64,000 nucleotides of DNA from Lycorma delicatula. Lineage: Eukaryota > Arthropoda > Insecta > Hemiptera > Fulgoridae. Each line of letters opens with the position of its first letter. Position 1 is the first letter of the stretch. Below the pieces are notes generated by a model. The model did not search any database and was not told the origin of the DNA. It worked only from the letters and a program-made list of their open reading frames with translations. The stretch is from contig NC_134456.1 in the NCBI RefSeq assembly GCF_047948215.1, forward strand, positions 205,576,036-205,640,035, written 5' to 3'. Positions 1 through 14,201 of the stretch are shown one piece after another. Both the position numbers and the translations under genes were made by a program.

Positions 1-1580
1 AAACTGTTATAACTAGTTTCTGTAATTAGTTTTAATATATTAATTTGAAAAATCAGCACTAACGGTTTAACAGCAGCACTAGAGCAAAAACATTTTAAAT
101 AAATTATCGAATTTATTGGTTTTATTCATATTTATCTGATCACCAAATAATTATTTCATTTAATTAATAAAAATCGTATTATATCAATAATACTTCTAAA
201 ATACATAACCGGAATGGTATGAAATAAAACTTCTCGAAAATATCATTACAAAATTTATAACAAGCTCCAACCAATAATATATAAGATTGTGTTAACTTCC
301 TGCGCCGTTGATTTCATGAAGATGCCATAGAACTGCATTGTGGTGCTGCATTTGGTTACCTTACCCTCGTTTGGTGGCCCTTCATGAACTGGTTTTTTAG
401 ATTTGGTATTTGTTTAGAATTACTGTTCTTTTCTTGAAAGGTGATCGCTAAGTCGATTAGCTTTTTTTAAAGAGTTAGTCACGACTTCCTCATCTGCCAT
501 TCGGGGCAGAAGGTGATACGTAGTTTCGCCGCCCCATAAATAGTTAATTATAAAAACCATGGTTAAACGCGTTATCTACATAACAACGTAATGAACTATT
601 TTCGCAGAAAAAGTGCTTATTTAGTGAATGGTCTAATCAAAAACCAAAGTGTGTTTCTTGATGACGTGAAAATTTGTGAAAACAAACTACTATTATTAAA
701 TAATTAAACATTTTTTTTTATTGACAGTAACATTGATAAAATTAGTAGGGGGTGCTGCTCCAGAAAATTTTTAGCCTTTGTCTTAGAGTTGTGAAAAAAG
801 TAACAAACAAATATAAAAAGGAAACATTTCAGAAACTGGATAAAATCCTAAAACAGCAAAATCAAATAATTTTTACTTTTAACCTAAACTAAGAACGGTG
901 AATAATAGAATGTTTCTGATATGTGATTTCTTTGGGGAGAAAATCATTTCCTGTAGTCTATGGCGTCTGGCTAGATCGCCAGATGCCCAATGGACTGATT
1001 TTTTCTTTGGTTTTCTTTAAAAAAATAAAATGTCCAGAAATAGTTCTTGTACAATTTATCCATTCAAACGGAACAGTTATATCGAAATATCCCATATTAG
1101 TGCTGCAACCATTAAAAAATTAGTTGCTGATGTAAGGAAATTGTTTGTCTGTATAACTGCAAATTGAGGGCATTTGGAACATTTATTGTTACAAAATTAC
1201 TGTAACTTATGAAATTATTTAATATTTCTTTCTTTCTTAAAGTTTAAAAAACGTTTTTCGTATACTGGTTCCTACGGATGTTTTTCCCATATGATTTGGT
1301 TGTGTAACTTTCGCTCATAAAAATAAGTTTTTGATTTATTGAAATTATTCCAGAAAAGTTTAAAAAGTATTTTTATTAGGTTTTTCATCAAATTAATTTA
1401 AAATAATAAATAAAATATTTGCTGTCAAATAAGAGGAAATAGAAAATAATTCTACAGCAGGATTCGCTTGACCGGTGATGGTTACTGAAACGATCATTTA
1501 CTAAATATTTTTTAATGCATTTTTATTTTTTTAAATGGCCAGTCATTAAATTGTTAGATTTATTCAAGATTTTGATTTAT
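1..1580. other. AT-rich region without recognisable gene
   Basis: No convincing gene was seen. The minus strand of roughly 300-545 has a better-than-average open frame of moderate GC (it includes MADEEVVTNSLKKANRLSDH) that I do not recognise and that ends in stops. The rest is AT-rich with short open frames. Confidence 0.4.
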
Positions 1581-2330
1581 TCATTTAAAAATTAAATCCA
1601 TTCTTCTTGTATTAATTTGCGTGAAAAGATCAATAATTTTCTCCTTGATCACTGGATGACAACTGAGGAAATGTTTCTCCTTTGAAAGCACTGCAAGCAC
1701 ATTTAGTCTTTCTGAATTCGTAGTACTTAGAAAATTTTTTATTCTTTTCAATGTTGAAAAGCATTCTGCTTCCGATGTAGTCAAGGGAACTGTCAAGAGG
1801 ATTTTTATCAGTTTCATAATTTCATTAAAAACAGCAATCTAGATTATTTTTTCCAAAAATTTCAGCAGCTCCATTAATTTGCAATATTCATGAATATCAG
1901 ACCTACATAATAGAATACTTTTATTTCGGCTTCAAACTTTTCTTTGTCGATCACGGGATATGCTTCAGTGGTCAGATTATCTCTTCTGTAGGATATTCAT
2001 TCTTGAAACTAGTGAAGCACTTCTTTTTGAATAATTTAGCAGCTACGAAGTGTGTAGTGGAAGAAGAATATCTGTCCATTATATCAATATACATCTAGTC
2101 ACACACTTTTTCGACTTCTGCCGTGAGTGTATGAAGGATTCTGAGTTTATTAATTCTAAAATAGCTGTTTTGAAATTTGTATATATTCTGCAATGGTTTG
2201 ATCTGCATTTGATGTTGACTGAATTTCAATAAGGCAGTTTTTTAAAGGTTGCAAATTTTCATGAACTCTGTTTATAGACCGTATGTTGAAGTTTAGCCTC
2301 TTATTTCATTAGGAGAATTTAATTTTATCA
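1581..2330 (-). pseudogene. hAT transposase C-terminal relic (ZMYM1/DUF4371-like)
   Basis: On the minus strand, 1581-1817 reads TTSEAECFSTLKRIKNFLST followed by RLNVLAVLSKEKHFLS. This is the C-terminal dimerisation domain of hAT transposases of the zinc-finger MYM type. Upstream (to about 2330) further family-like pieces appear in shifted frames, including a stretch like YVGLIFMNIAN before the domain. Several stops and frameshifts make it a dead remnant. No TIR was found, so the element limits are unknown. Confidence 0.7.
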
Positions 2331-4116
2331 AGGGAAGAATTAAAAAAAAAACTTTAAAGTATTCCACGTAACTCCCTAGATGCAAAAGTATTAGTTAATA
2401 AGGAAAGTACTTATACTAAACAACACGAATAATTTTACTAGTCCCTCACACATGTATAGAAACTAAACTGCTGTAAAGAGTTCAAAATCATTAAAAAAAA
2501 ATGGTAATAGTAAAAATTTATTTAAATGATTGTTGCTTACTTCATATGAGTTTTATTCGTTACTGAAATTTTCATACTTTTAGAAATCATCGAACACTGG
2601 ACTATCTGAGTCAAATATATTGTTATACGTGTATTAGCGTTCTAAATCCATCAAAATGCAGGTAATATTCAATTTTAATAAATCACCAGCACTCTGTTTA
2701 CCACAGGGACTGGCTCTTAAGTGAACATTATTATTCTCAGAAAAATAAATTATGATTGATACTTCTTATAACTCAGGCTATACATGAAGCGATGCAGAAA
2801 GGTTAGGACAATGTAAATCTATGATTAAAAATATATTGTATTCCTTTCTGTCAAGAAGAAAAATAATAAAACACATTGGCTGTGGTCAGCAGATAACTCA
2901 GAATACAATTATAATCAGTTAATTTGCTAATTTTAATATAATAATCAGTTTCATACTCGTACATATTTCATGAATTGCAATCCAATTATGAATCGATGTT
3001 AAGCTACAATTTATATGCATAAATACACAAATTCTTCTAATATTCTCTCGTCTACTTATTCCAAGATTAGCTAGATTATTTTACGCTAAAATTAAGTCGT
3101 ATAACTGCTATTGATCAGTTACTGCAGTATGTATTCTTCACGCTCTTCATGTAGAGAAGGTACATAGATGGTTGTAATATATTTCCTACAGATTGCTCTT
3201 ATGCATGAATGTTTTCTCATGATAATAACAAAAGTATTTGACAGATACGATCAAAGTAATATTGAGTATGATTACATAGTAAATGTTTAATATCATGATT
3301 TTAACACTGCTAATTATTAATTTATGAATTTAGAATTTTGAATTTCAATATTTCTAATATTAGTTTGTAGATATCGTTATTTCTTGAACTTATCAGTATC
3401 TATGAATTTTTTTGTGAATGCACATATATTTTTATTTATTTAAAGTTAAAACTAAAAAACACCAAAAAATATTTCTACAAATTAAATAAATATTCAGTTA
3501 TACTAGTTGAAATACTGTTTAAGAATTCAAATAAAACAAGAAAAAGTCATTAACAAATCTACAGAATAATGGAAAAAAAAGATAAATCAAAAAATAAAAT
3601 AAATGAATGGAATGTTAATTTAATGCTTGAATTTTAATGTTCATAAATACTTATTTAAAAAAAATAACTATACAGAGTACACCTCATTTTAAAATGAAAA
3701 TGATTAAAACTCTATCTGTGTTTGAGCTAGCAGTCTTGATTTTGTTTTAAAGAATGCTGCTAGAGTTCTTACTATTGTGATGGTTTTAAATGTAACATTT
3801 CTGAATGATTTCTGAATGGGTTTAGAAAGATCTTAGTTGTATCTGAAATTTGTAATTAAAATAAATTTATTTATACCCATTTTATTTTACTGAATTATGA
3901 TATCCATTTTAATTTTTTGAATTCCTTAAACGTGTGAAATTTGCATCCTTGTTTGCGCGTAAGATTTTACTTTCCCTTCTAGCAAATCTGATAATAAACA
4001 ATAACTAATAATTAACAGCAACAAATTAAATGGCTATATCAACTTGATATTTATTATTTACTTTAAATATTATAATGTTTATTTCAAAATTTAAAATAAA
4101 TGTTTTCGATCGTAAA
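2331..4116. other. AT-rich region, nothing recognised
   Basis: This stretch is AT-rich and lacks open frames of note on either strand. No TIRs, tandem arrays or RNA-like structures were seen. Confidence 0.4.
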
Positions 4117-4371
4117 TTAATTAGATGAACGCAATGACGCGAAAGATGGATTAATCCCTTCAGATTTAATTCTTTTGAGTGTTGTAACAGATACCTTCGT
4201 TGATTTTGACACATGTTCAAGACCGTTTTTTGGATTAATTAAAAATTGCCCATTTTTTGCTTCTTCGGTCATGTAATCTATCACGTTCATCAATATTTCT
4301 ATATTCTGCGCGTGAAGCGCTTTACTTTTTCCCAGTTTATAGATTAAAAAGTGTTCTTTTTTTAATTCCAA
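4117..4371 (-). pseudogene. N-terminal relic of an IS630-like (Tc1/mariner superfamily) transposase
   Basis: An 84-codon frame carries an N-terminal layout typical of a multicopy IS630-like transposase of hemipteran genomes: a KALHAQNIEILMNVIDYM helix, then TKVSVTTLKRIKSEG, a helix-turn-helix segment. A relic of the same broad family with the catalytic part sits at 16450-17850. The DDE domain is absent here, so this is a fragment. It lies just outside the left end of the complete hAT at 4579. Confidence 0.55.
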
Positions 4372-4578
4372 TAAATGATTCGGTTAATATAATTAATTGT
4401 AGTAATGTAACTAATTCCATGTTCTAACCAACTAACTAAAGGTTCTAACTAATTCCAGGAAATAAAAATAATATAACACTAATACACTTAAAAAATAATT
4501 AACCGCTTACAACACTACTATTCACAGCATTACATTTGACAGAAACGTCCGATCTCAACGAACTGATACTCTCTAACG

Positions 4579-7076
<2,498 letters not shown>

Positions 7077-7613
7077 TTCTAACGAACTGAAAGGCTACGG
7101 AAACAGATCAGATGTGAATGTATGTTCGAGTGCGGTCGCCTCGCAGTAAGCCGACAATAATCAAAGACGGAGTTGCACAACCGTTATTTTTTTTATAGGA
7201 ACTTTAAATAAAAGTTATTTTTTTTTCTTTCCTTTCTCAATGAAAAATAAAACCGACTTATAGATGTTTGAGAGTTATGACCTTGATTTTTATCACTAAA
7301 AATTATTTTGAGAAACATTTGTAAACATTTTTATTTTTATTAAAAAAGCCTTTATTTTTATTTAAAAGCATTTTAAAACCTTTAAAAAGGCTCATGACTT
7401 GTTTGAGATCCTTGATACTTTATATCCTAAAACTATTTGGAGTGAAGTGTGTTGGTGTCTATAATGATAGTGAGTGCTCGTTCTATGGCCAGGTGTTATG
7501 GAAGATTGCAGGCTTTTATTCAAAGCAAAGCCCTAGATCCACTGCATTAATCACAGGAAACCAATCGCGTCAAAATATCCGAATCCTATTTGACCAAGAC
7601 TTAAAATATAGTA

Positions 7614-8300
7614 CAGCATTTCTCAACCTGGAGGTAACGACCTCTACGTGGGTCGCGAAATTAGCTTATTACAACTTTACGCGTAAAAAATATTGAAATC
7701 ATTTTATGAGAAAAAAAATCATTTATTATAAACATTTTACTTACATTTATAAGTACACATATAAAGAAAATAAATTAAAGAGATGATTGCGTTTGTTTTT
7801 CATTTAAAAGTTTCTCCATACGTAGATTTATATTAGAAACAATAAAGCAATTTTTTTTTTAAGTGATAAAAGACGATTCCTATATTTAGTTTTTAGCTTA
7901 ACAGAGACATAAACCCCTTTTCACAGAAGAAATACGTGGCGAAAGGGATTAATATTTTCAATGCTTCTAAAACTAAATCTCCATATTCACTTCGATGAGC
8001 AAGTCAAATACATCTAAATCTTCAGATATGAATTGTAATTGTAACATTTTATCTAAACATTTCGAGGAGCTGGTCGGGAATCTCAATCGGTAACCTAGCA
8101 GCTGCAACAACGTTTCCACTAAATGGATTCAGTACCTATCTTTTCGAGAAATCATTTTTATCTTCTGGGAAATACTCCGCCAATTGAATTTTTGCTCACA
8201 TAAGTGCATTTTCATGCTATCCAAATTGAGGTGAATAATAGTATCTTCTTCACCCAAATTTTTCTCATTGTCGGAAGTGAGTGCAACACCAAGATTGTTT
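7614..8300 (-). mobile_element. Terminal fragment of a second ZBED-type hAT
   Basis: The + strand at 7614 begins CAGCATTTCTCAACCTGG, the same TIR type as the neighbouring hAT. Reading the minus strand from about 8290 to 7830 gives family segments in broken frames: LPIEIPDQLLEMF, then EALKILIPFATYFFCEKGF, the hAT C-terminal domain. So this is the 3' end of a copy inserted in the opposite direction to the 4579-7076 copy, with its 5' part missing. No partner TIR was found beyond 8300. Confidence 0.65.
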
Positions 8301-8691
8301 CATGATGGCGCCTTGGACACCCACAGAACCTCATGATTTTGAGAATAATATTGATAAATAACAATTAAAGTATTCAGGCTTTATAGAGATCTAAAAAAGA
8401 AATTAAATTACAAAAGACAGAATAAAAAATTAATTTTTATGTAAAGTAATTAACTGAAGTACACATACCTTTGATGACGAAAAATTCATAACTTATTTCT
8501 TAAAGACAGAAGTATAATGAAGCAAAAGGATTAATCTTTTTTCCCCCTTAATTTACAATTTCACTTTCCTAGGGGATGAAAAAATAATGAATATTTTTAA
8601 TATTTTAACCTTCAAAAGGCCTCGGTCTGTGTGTTAAAACCTTCCATGGTATAATACGAATGTATCCTGAAAATATGAAAACAATCGATCG

Positions 8692-8982
8692 GTTGGTTTT
8701 TCGAGATTTATCGACGTGAATATATCTGAAAACCTTCTCAATTATGCCAAGAAACATGGGTAAAAATTTGGTTTCGATTGATCGAATTTTTTTTTCTTTA
8801 TCCCGAACAAACAAAAACCCTCTTCTTCTTTATATAATAGTATAGTATAGATATTTTTGTAATGTTGTTCATTCACGTGATTTGAATCATTCAGTTTAAT
8901 CTCAGTTCACACAGTGGTAGAGAGACTCACAGCTCATTAATTCTATTCATTAAAGTTTGTGCTTCAACAGCCAAATCTCCAC

Positions 8983-9022
<40 letters not shown>

Positions 9023-9168
9023 TTTCGATAATTTTTCGAGATGAAAAATATTGAAAAATCTTCTCAGTTATGCCAAAAAAACATGAGTAAAAATTTGGTT
9101 GCGATTGATCGAGTATTTTTTTGTTTATCTCGAACAAACAAAAACCCTCTTTCTCTTTATATAGTTAT
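8692..9168. repeat. Imperfect direct repeat pair, class unknown
   Basis: Two about 150-bp units (8692-8840 and 9019-9168) share ordered blocks: TTTTTCGAGAT, CTTCTCAATTATGCCAA/CTTCTCAGTTATGCCAA, TAAAAATTTGGTT, GATTGATCGA, and CGAACAAACAAAAACCCTCT followed by TTTATATA. They are separated by about 180 bp that includes an AT microsatellite (8983-9014). They may be two copies of one short non-autonomous element or a local duplication. Confidence 0.6.
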
Positions 9169-9189
9169 GTAATATACTACATACACTAA

Positions 9190-9191
9190 AA

Positions 9192-9229
<38 letters not shown>

Positions 9230-10007
9230 ATTCTTTTAAAATTTAAAATATTAAAAAATACATTTCTAAAAATGTACTTATTAATGGTATCCTCTTTTTC
9301 GAGATAATTTTAAATTAATGATTTAATTCTAACATGGCCATCAAATGAATTTTGTAATGTAAGTTTTCCTAAATCATTTGTTAGAATATCTATAGTTATT
9401 TCGTAGGGAAATTGGTTTAGAAGTGTTCAACATATTTTAAAAGTGTATCAATCCATATTTGTGGCATATATTTCTACGTAAAACTAGATTTTATTTTTTG
9501 GATGAAAAACGAACGTTTTCGGAGTATGTTTTTATGAACTTTTCTTATATTAATTTGAAGAATACGCTATTGAACAATCAATCCAGCAAAAAAATTAAAT
9601 AAAAAAAAGTAAAATAATCCACATTTTAATTCTGTTTTTTTTCCTAATTAATTTACATCCATCACATACATGATTATCTCTCAACTTTAATCAGCAATAT
9701 TGTAAAAAGCCAATATCTTTAAGGCATTTAAATAACGTAGATAAGTAAAATAAATGTATTTTATAAGTAAATTAAATTTTTTTAAATAACATTAAATAGA
9801 AAATGGCTTAGGCCGTAAAACTTGAATAAGGAAATTAAAGAGCCTTGTGTGTGCGTCTAGCGATTGATAAGAAGGTACACCTCAGTCAATGAGCTGATTG
9901 AGGTAACATCCATGAAACTCACTCACGTTGTGACGAATATGCAGCAGTTAAACGTTGAGTACTATATACATGCGAAAGAAGTGTGGGAGTGCATTAAATC
10001 ATATTCA
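9190..10007. other. AT-rich spacer, nothing recognised
   Basis: No gene or repeat structure could be supported except a short (TA)n tract near 9197-9218. The 9-bp left target duplication of the Merlin element ends this stretch. Confidence 0.4.
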
Positions 10008-11658
10008 GGGTCTTTTCTGTGATTCCCCCCAATTTTTTTTATCCAATTCACTCATATTTGCATGAAAATTAATTATCAATGTCAATTTCGGTGGAAAAAC
10101 GAATTTTTAATTGTAGAAATCAACTTTCGATCAGAAAAACAGATACTTTTTCCTTTCTCCCCCAAAAGTTTGCAAGGTTTTCACCTGGAAATAACTCAAA
10201 GTAGCAGGAAATATTGATAATAATAACCAGGTTGGAGAAATAACTCAATAATCCGATATAACCATTTATATTACCATTTTTCTAATAATTTATTTATTTT
10301 ATAAATACAATTAACCAAACTTAACCTACGCTCCCTTTGCTCGCTAACCTTGACTAATTAACAGTAATATTTTGATTATTTAAATAATATATAATTGCAA
10401 TAGTTACTGAAAGACCCAACACAAAATATAAACATTCTTTATTAATCTCAATACAAAAGAAATAAGAAAACAAAATTTTAGTAACTAGTATAAAACCTAC
10501 GCAAATAATTCATTTTCAGAAACAACTCAATAAATAGAATGAAACATCTCTTTCAAAATTTGGTCGAAATAGTTCTCATCCCGGTATCATCGACGCCTAA
10601 TGAATTCACACAAATATGAATCAGTCATAGTACGGTGAGTACCTGATTCACGTTTGTTGCGTTTCTTCGCGTTTCTCCAAAGGCTTTCAATCCGTTGGGT
10701 ATGAGCACTAGATCCGGCTCGACGAAATTCCGGCTATGATCCACAGTGAAATGTTTAAAGTTCATACCTTCTACTTTCGATGTATCATCGTATGACTTCC
10801 AATTATCCGACATTATTGTAGTGCCTTTTTCAATGCATACGGTAATTATATTTAATAGCGTCTCTTTTTTCCGATTTGGCACTGCATACAAAAAGTACTC
10901 ATTATCTTCGCGACAAATTGCTCCGAAAACCCACTGGTAAGGATACAACCTTCTACGATTATATTTTCTTCTCGAAAAATACGATTCATCGATTTTCACC
11001 GTTTTTCCTTCACCATCTATTTTGCGAGAATTTTTCAATAAGGAATCGGCAAAACTTCACGCAGATTGTTATCGGCACAAACTTCCAGTCTCTAATGGCA
11101 TCACAGCTCATCTCAAATTCACGTTCAGCAAACGGGTGATAGCGTATTCCTGAGACCAAGCATAAGTGAATAAAATAGTCCTCTCGAACGACAATTTGTT
11201 ACCTTCCAACCAAGTTCCCTTTCTGATCGGTTTTTTTCACGGCTCTTTCGTTTTTTACATACCCAACGATCATTTTTTGCGTAAATTTTCATAGATATTT
11301 CGTGTTTCATTTTACATATTCTACTGGTCTTATGAATGATTCTTCTGTCTTGAAGAAACCGGATCGCTTTTTCTTTCGTATCAAATATATAACAAGAGAA
11401 ACGAATGTCACTTGAGACGAGATGATGTGGACTAATTGATAAAACTGCTATAAGTAATCGATGTTGTAACATTCCGAATCGAAACTATACAGTAATCCGT
11501 ATTTCTAAAAAATGACGGGGTCTTTTCTATGATTCCCACAAATATAAAAAATAATTTCTCCATCCCATAATGAAGTGAATATCATATTTTAAGCATTTTC
11601 CGAACGATTCATAATGAAAAATATTTAAAAAATTGGGGGGGGGATAACATAAAAGTAC
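10008..11658 (-). mobile_element. Complete Merlin DNA transposon (IS1016/IS1595-type transposase)
   Basis: Imperfect TIRs (GGGTCTTTTCTGTGATTCCC at the left; the reverse complement GTACTTTTATGTTATCCCCC at the right) each run into a C-tract and AATTTTTT. They are flanked by identical 9-bp target duplications TCATATTCA (9999-10007 and 11659-11667). Merlin elements make 8-9 bp duplications. The minus strand encodes an ISXO2/IS1595-like transposase in at least three frame pieces. The N-terminal part (11470-11140) has EKAIRFLQDR and a DRWVCKK motif, and the core (11038-10625) has KIDESYFSRRKYNRR and TIMSDNWKSY. The element is about 1.65 kb. Confidence 0.85.
10625..11472 (-). pseudogene. Merlin (ISXO2/IS1595-like DDE) transposase pseudogene
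   Basis: The 137-codon core at 10625-11038 preserves the first acidic residue (IDES) and the second (SDNW), plus YQWVFGAICRE and HFTVDHSRNFV, all typical of the family. The region that should carry the third acidic residue (usually THTQ.IE..W) is shifted: LIPNGLKAFGETRRNAT corresponds to a frameshifted version. The N-terminal zinc-ribbon-like region (11125-11472) is in another frame. At least two frameshifts make it inactive. Confidence 0.8.
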
Positions 11659-12974
11659 TCATATTCATTAACATGTATCTTATATGAATCTGTGACAACA
11701 AGCTTTGTTTATTAACATCACGTTTCGTGAACCGTAACTTTTACACCGGTTTTCTGGTTTGAAACATCATAATTATTATATTAGAAGAACATGAGTTTTT
11801 TTTTTATATTCGTTATTAGAAACAATAATTTGTAAGTAGAAATAATTTTATAAGGACGGTATGAAAATTTAAACTTTTTTGTTCCATTGTACAGTAAATT
11901 TTGCCATTTTTGAAGTTATACTTTTTTTGGCGCTTGAGAAACTGATCAGAGTGTATTTTCAGCAAGGTACGGAAGTTACGCGCGCCGATATAACATACCA
12001 AGAAGATTTGCGTAGACCCAGGAGGATCTGTTTGCACGCACATGCGTGTAGTGTCTAATTTAGTCAGTCGTTCAATGCAATAAGTGATTAGCACGTGTTT
12101 TAAACATAACAGATATAGAGTCGTAATAAATATATATTCATATATATGTATTTGTATGAACGGATTGTTGAAGAGGGATATTTTAAACTATGAATATTGT
12201 TGTTCATATTCATAAAACTTTATTTATATTGCAGCGTATATTTTTGTGAATTTTTTTTTTGAGAAAATTGTGTATCAAAATTTGAGGTTATAATTTATAT
12301 AAGTATTATTTCTTATGAGTAAAATTATATTTTTTAGATGAATAATATTTAGATGAAATATATTAGTTTGTTTTATACGACAACGAATACTTCAATACTT
12401 TTTAAACTGTATAAAATAAATATTATTTAATTTAAGTGTTATTTATTCAAACTTTTATTCATGGTATTTAATGTCGTCTATCGATCGTTTGACTCTGTTC
12501 AAATTTGTTTGTATGCGTAAAATATTCTTCTTTTATTCACGCCAAAGAAGTATAACTTCTTACGCGCGTACATAGTACACACAAGCTTTTTTTAAACACA
12601 AAAACAGTATGTATACAAATAATGTAATTTGTTCACTCAACATTACATCCAATTAACTCGCTTCGACTGATGTTGGAATTCAAATATCGTTAACAGTCAA
12701 GTGGATTATTTTGTTTCTACAATCCATCTTTTCCAAAGGAATGTCTTTAAGGCACAATACTTACCTTAGAAAAAGCTGAAAAAAAAAACAACAGCATTTG
12801 TTAGGCTACGGTTTTCTTCTCGCCATAATTAATTTCTCAGAATGAATTGATTTTTTTACGGGGCTGTGTTGTAACAGAAGCCGGGTTAATAAAAATAGTT
12901 GAAGTAAAAAAATATAAAGTCCTACGGCCATCCTGGGTAAGCTTATAACTTTAATCTTTAAACTTTTTTTCTCG
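11659..12974. other. Region without recognisable gene
   Basis: A 92-codon minus-strand frame at 11816-12094 has no family I recognise. The rest is AT-rich, with patches containing CpG (12560-12580). Nothing else was supported. Confidence 0.35.
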
Positions 12975-13150
12975 AGCGACTTCGGCGATAGGGAGCGGCC
13001 TGAACAACTTGGTTTCAGAGAGGGCCGGCCACTTGACGACCTTCAACTGGTACGACCGGTGGACAACCTTTTCATAGGCCTGAATAGGAAAACAGTGACC
13101 GCGCCGTTTTCCTAGATGTGACTAAGGTCTTCGATATAAGTATTGGAATA
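12975..13150 (+). pseudogene. Non-LTR retrotransposon RT scrap (R1/jockey-like)
   Basis: The + strand reads ERPEQLGFREGR, then LQLVRPVDNLFIGLNRK, then after a frameshift AVFLDVTKVFD. These are the RT fingers and motif A of R1/jockey-type non-LTR elements (normally a GFR..RST motif and AVFLDV..AFD). It is higher in GC than its surroundings. A minus-strand frame at 13302-13538 ends VDVYTDGSR, which resembles an RNase H start, but the link to this scrap is unproven. Confidence 0.55.
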
Positions 13151-14092
13151 ACGAAGATAAGTAAAATAAATTATTACTGATTTATTTTTTAAAAAAAGTA
13201 AAAGTTACAAATACGGGTATAGTTATAACGCAAAAAGACAACGGTCTGGCTATGTTCACATCGGAAGTGCGACTTTTAATGATTACCTCTTAACGACTAT
13301 GTCACCGTGAACCGTCAGTATATACGTCTACCTTCGGCAAAGGATGGGCATTGCTTCCTCCAAACACTAGGACCTCCAAAAGGCGCATTCCTGCTAGACC
13401 GGAAGGCTTTAGCACCGAAAGGACTGAAGGGGAATTACGCAGGGAGAACGAATCACTACGCGCCAATCTCCTAAGGTCAGCTCCGGTCATCATTTTTCGT
13501 TCCGTTCCGAGATAATTGTTCCAAGGAAGTTGTAACATGTTTGCGAGGACGTATCTGGTCTGGTTACCACTTTTTTAAGGAATTCTTAAAAACAATTTCT
13601 TATATTGATTAAGATAGTTCTTTAATTACATATTTATACTTGAGACAGTAATTATAAGAATTAGCAAAAGACTACCCTTTCTCAGAATTAAGGAAAGTCT
13701 TTTCTTAATAAGGTAATTTTAAAATGAAAAATGATTTCCTTCTAAAACTTATGTATTATTTATTTACTTCGCCTGCTGTGTAGTAGGCAAACGTTCATTC
13801 GTTCGTTTTTAATCTCACATGTGAAGAATATTATCTAGTTGGGATTAAAAACGTACTAGTTCATAGTAACAAACTCCCTCCCTACTTTGAATTTCACATC
13901 CATTAGTGGTGTTCTTGACGAGGGGTTGTGAGTTTGGTTATGTTTTTGTTGAGTACTGTTTTTACGTTGGTTTTGATAAGAAACTTATTTTTGTTGGTTT
14001 AATCCTATTTCCTAAATACAGATCACGATATATTTGATGTAGAATAACATAGTTGAGTTATTGCGAGTAGGAGCGATTTCATTTTTGTTAAT
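13151..14092. other. SGSH upstream region
   Basis: This stretch lies directly upstream of the SGSH start codon. No TATA box or initiator could be singled out with confidence. The 13770-14090 part is moderately less AT-rich and probably contains the 5' UTR. Confidence 0.35.
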
Positions 14093-14201
14093 ATGATCTT
14101 ACATTTTCTTTATTTTGTTGTGTGGCAAGTTGTAAGTACTCAAACAAATGCAATTTCGATGATTGATTTTTCAAAAGTACGAAATGCTTTATTAATAGTC
14201 G
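14093..14201 (+). CDS. SGSH: SGSH exon 1 (start codon, signal peptide)
   Basis: This exon encodes residues 1-36 plus one base. The ATG at 14093 opens [12 protein letters not shown], a typical short hydrophobic leader, followed by a likely cleavage near residue 20 (TQTNA). The last residues, RNALLIV, are the first beta strand of the sulfatase fold and lead into ADD in exon 2. The donor is G|GTAAGA. Intron 1 is only 102 bp, whereas most of the other introns are 0.8-9 kb. There is no in-frame ATG nearby that would extend the leader convincingly. Confidence 0.9.

Noticed and set aside
923..1123. 66-codon + strand frame
   Set aside because: Short, AT-driven hydrophobic composition and no family resemblance.
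11816..12094. 92-codon minus-strand frame
   Set aside because: No recognisable domain, no conserved neighbours, and length compatible with chance plus repeat content.
13302..13538. Minus-strand frame ending VDVYTDGSR, possible RNase H of a retroelement
   Set aside because: One short motif only; the rest matches nothing I can name and the neighbouring RT scrap is on the other strand.
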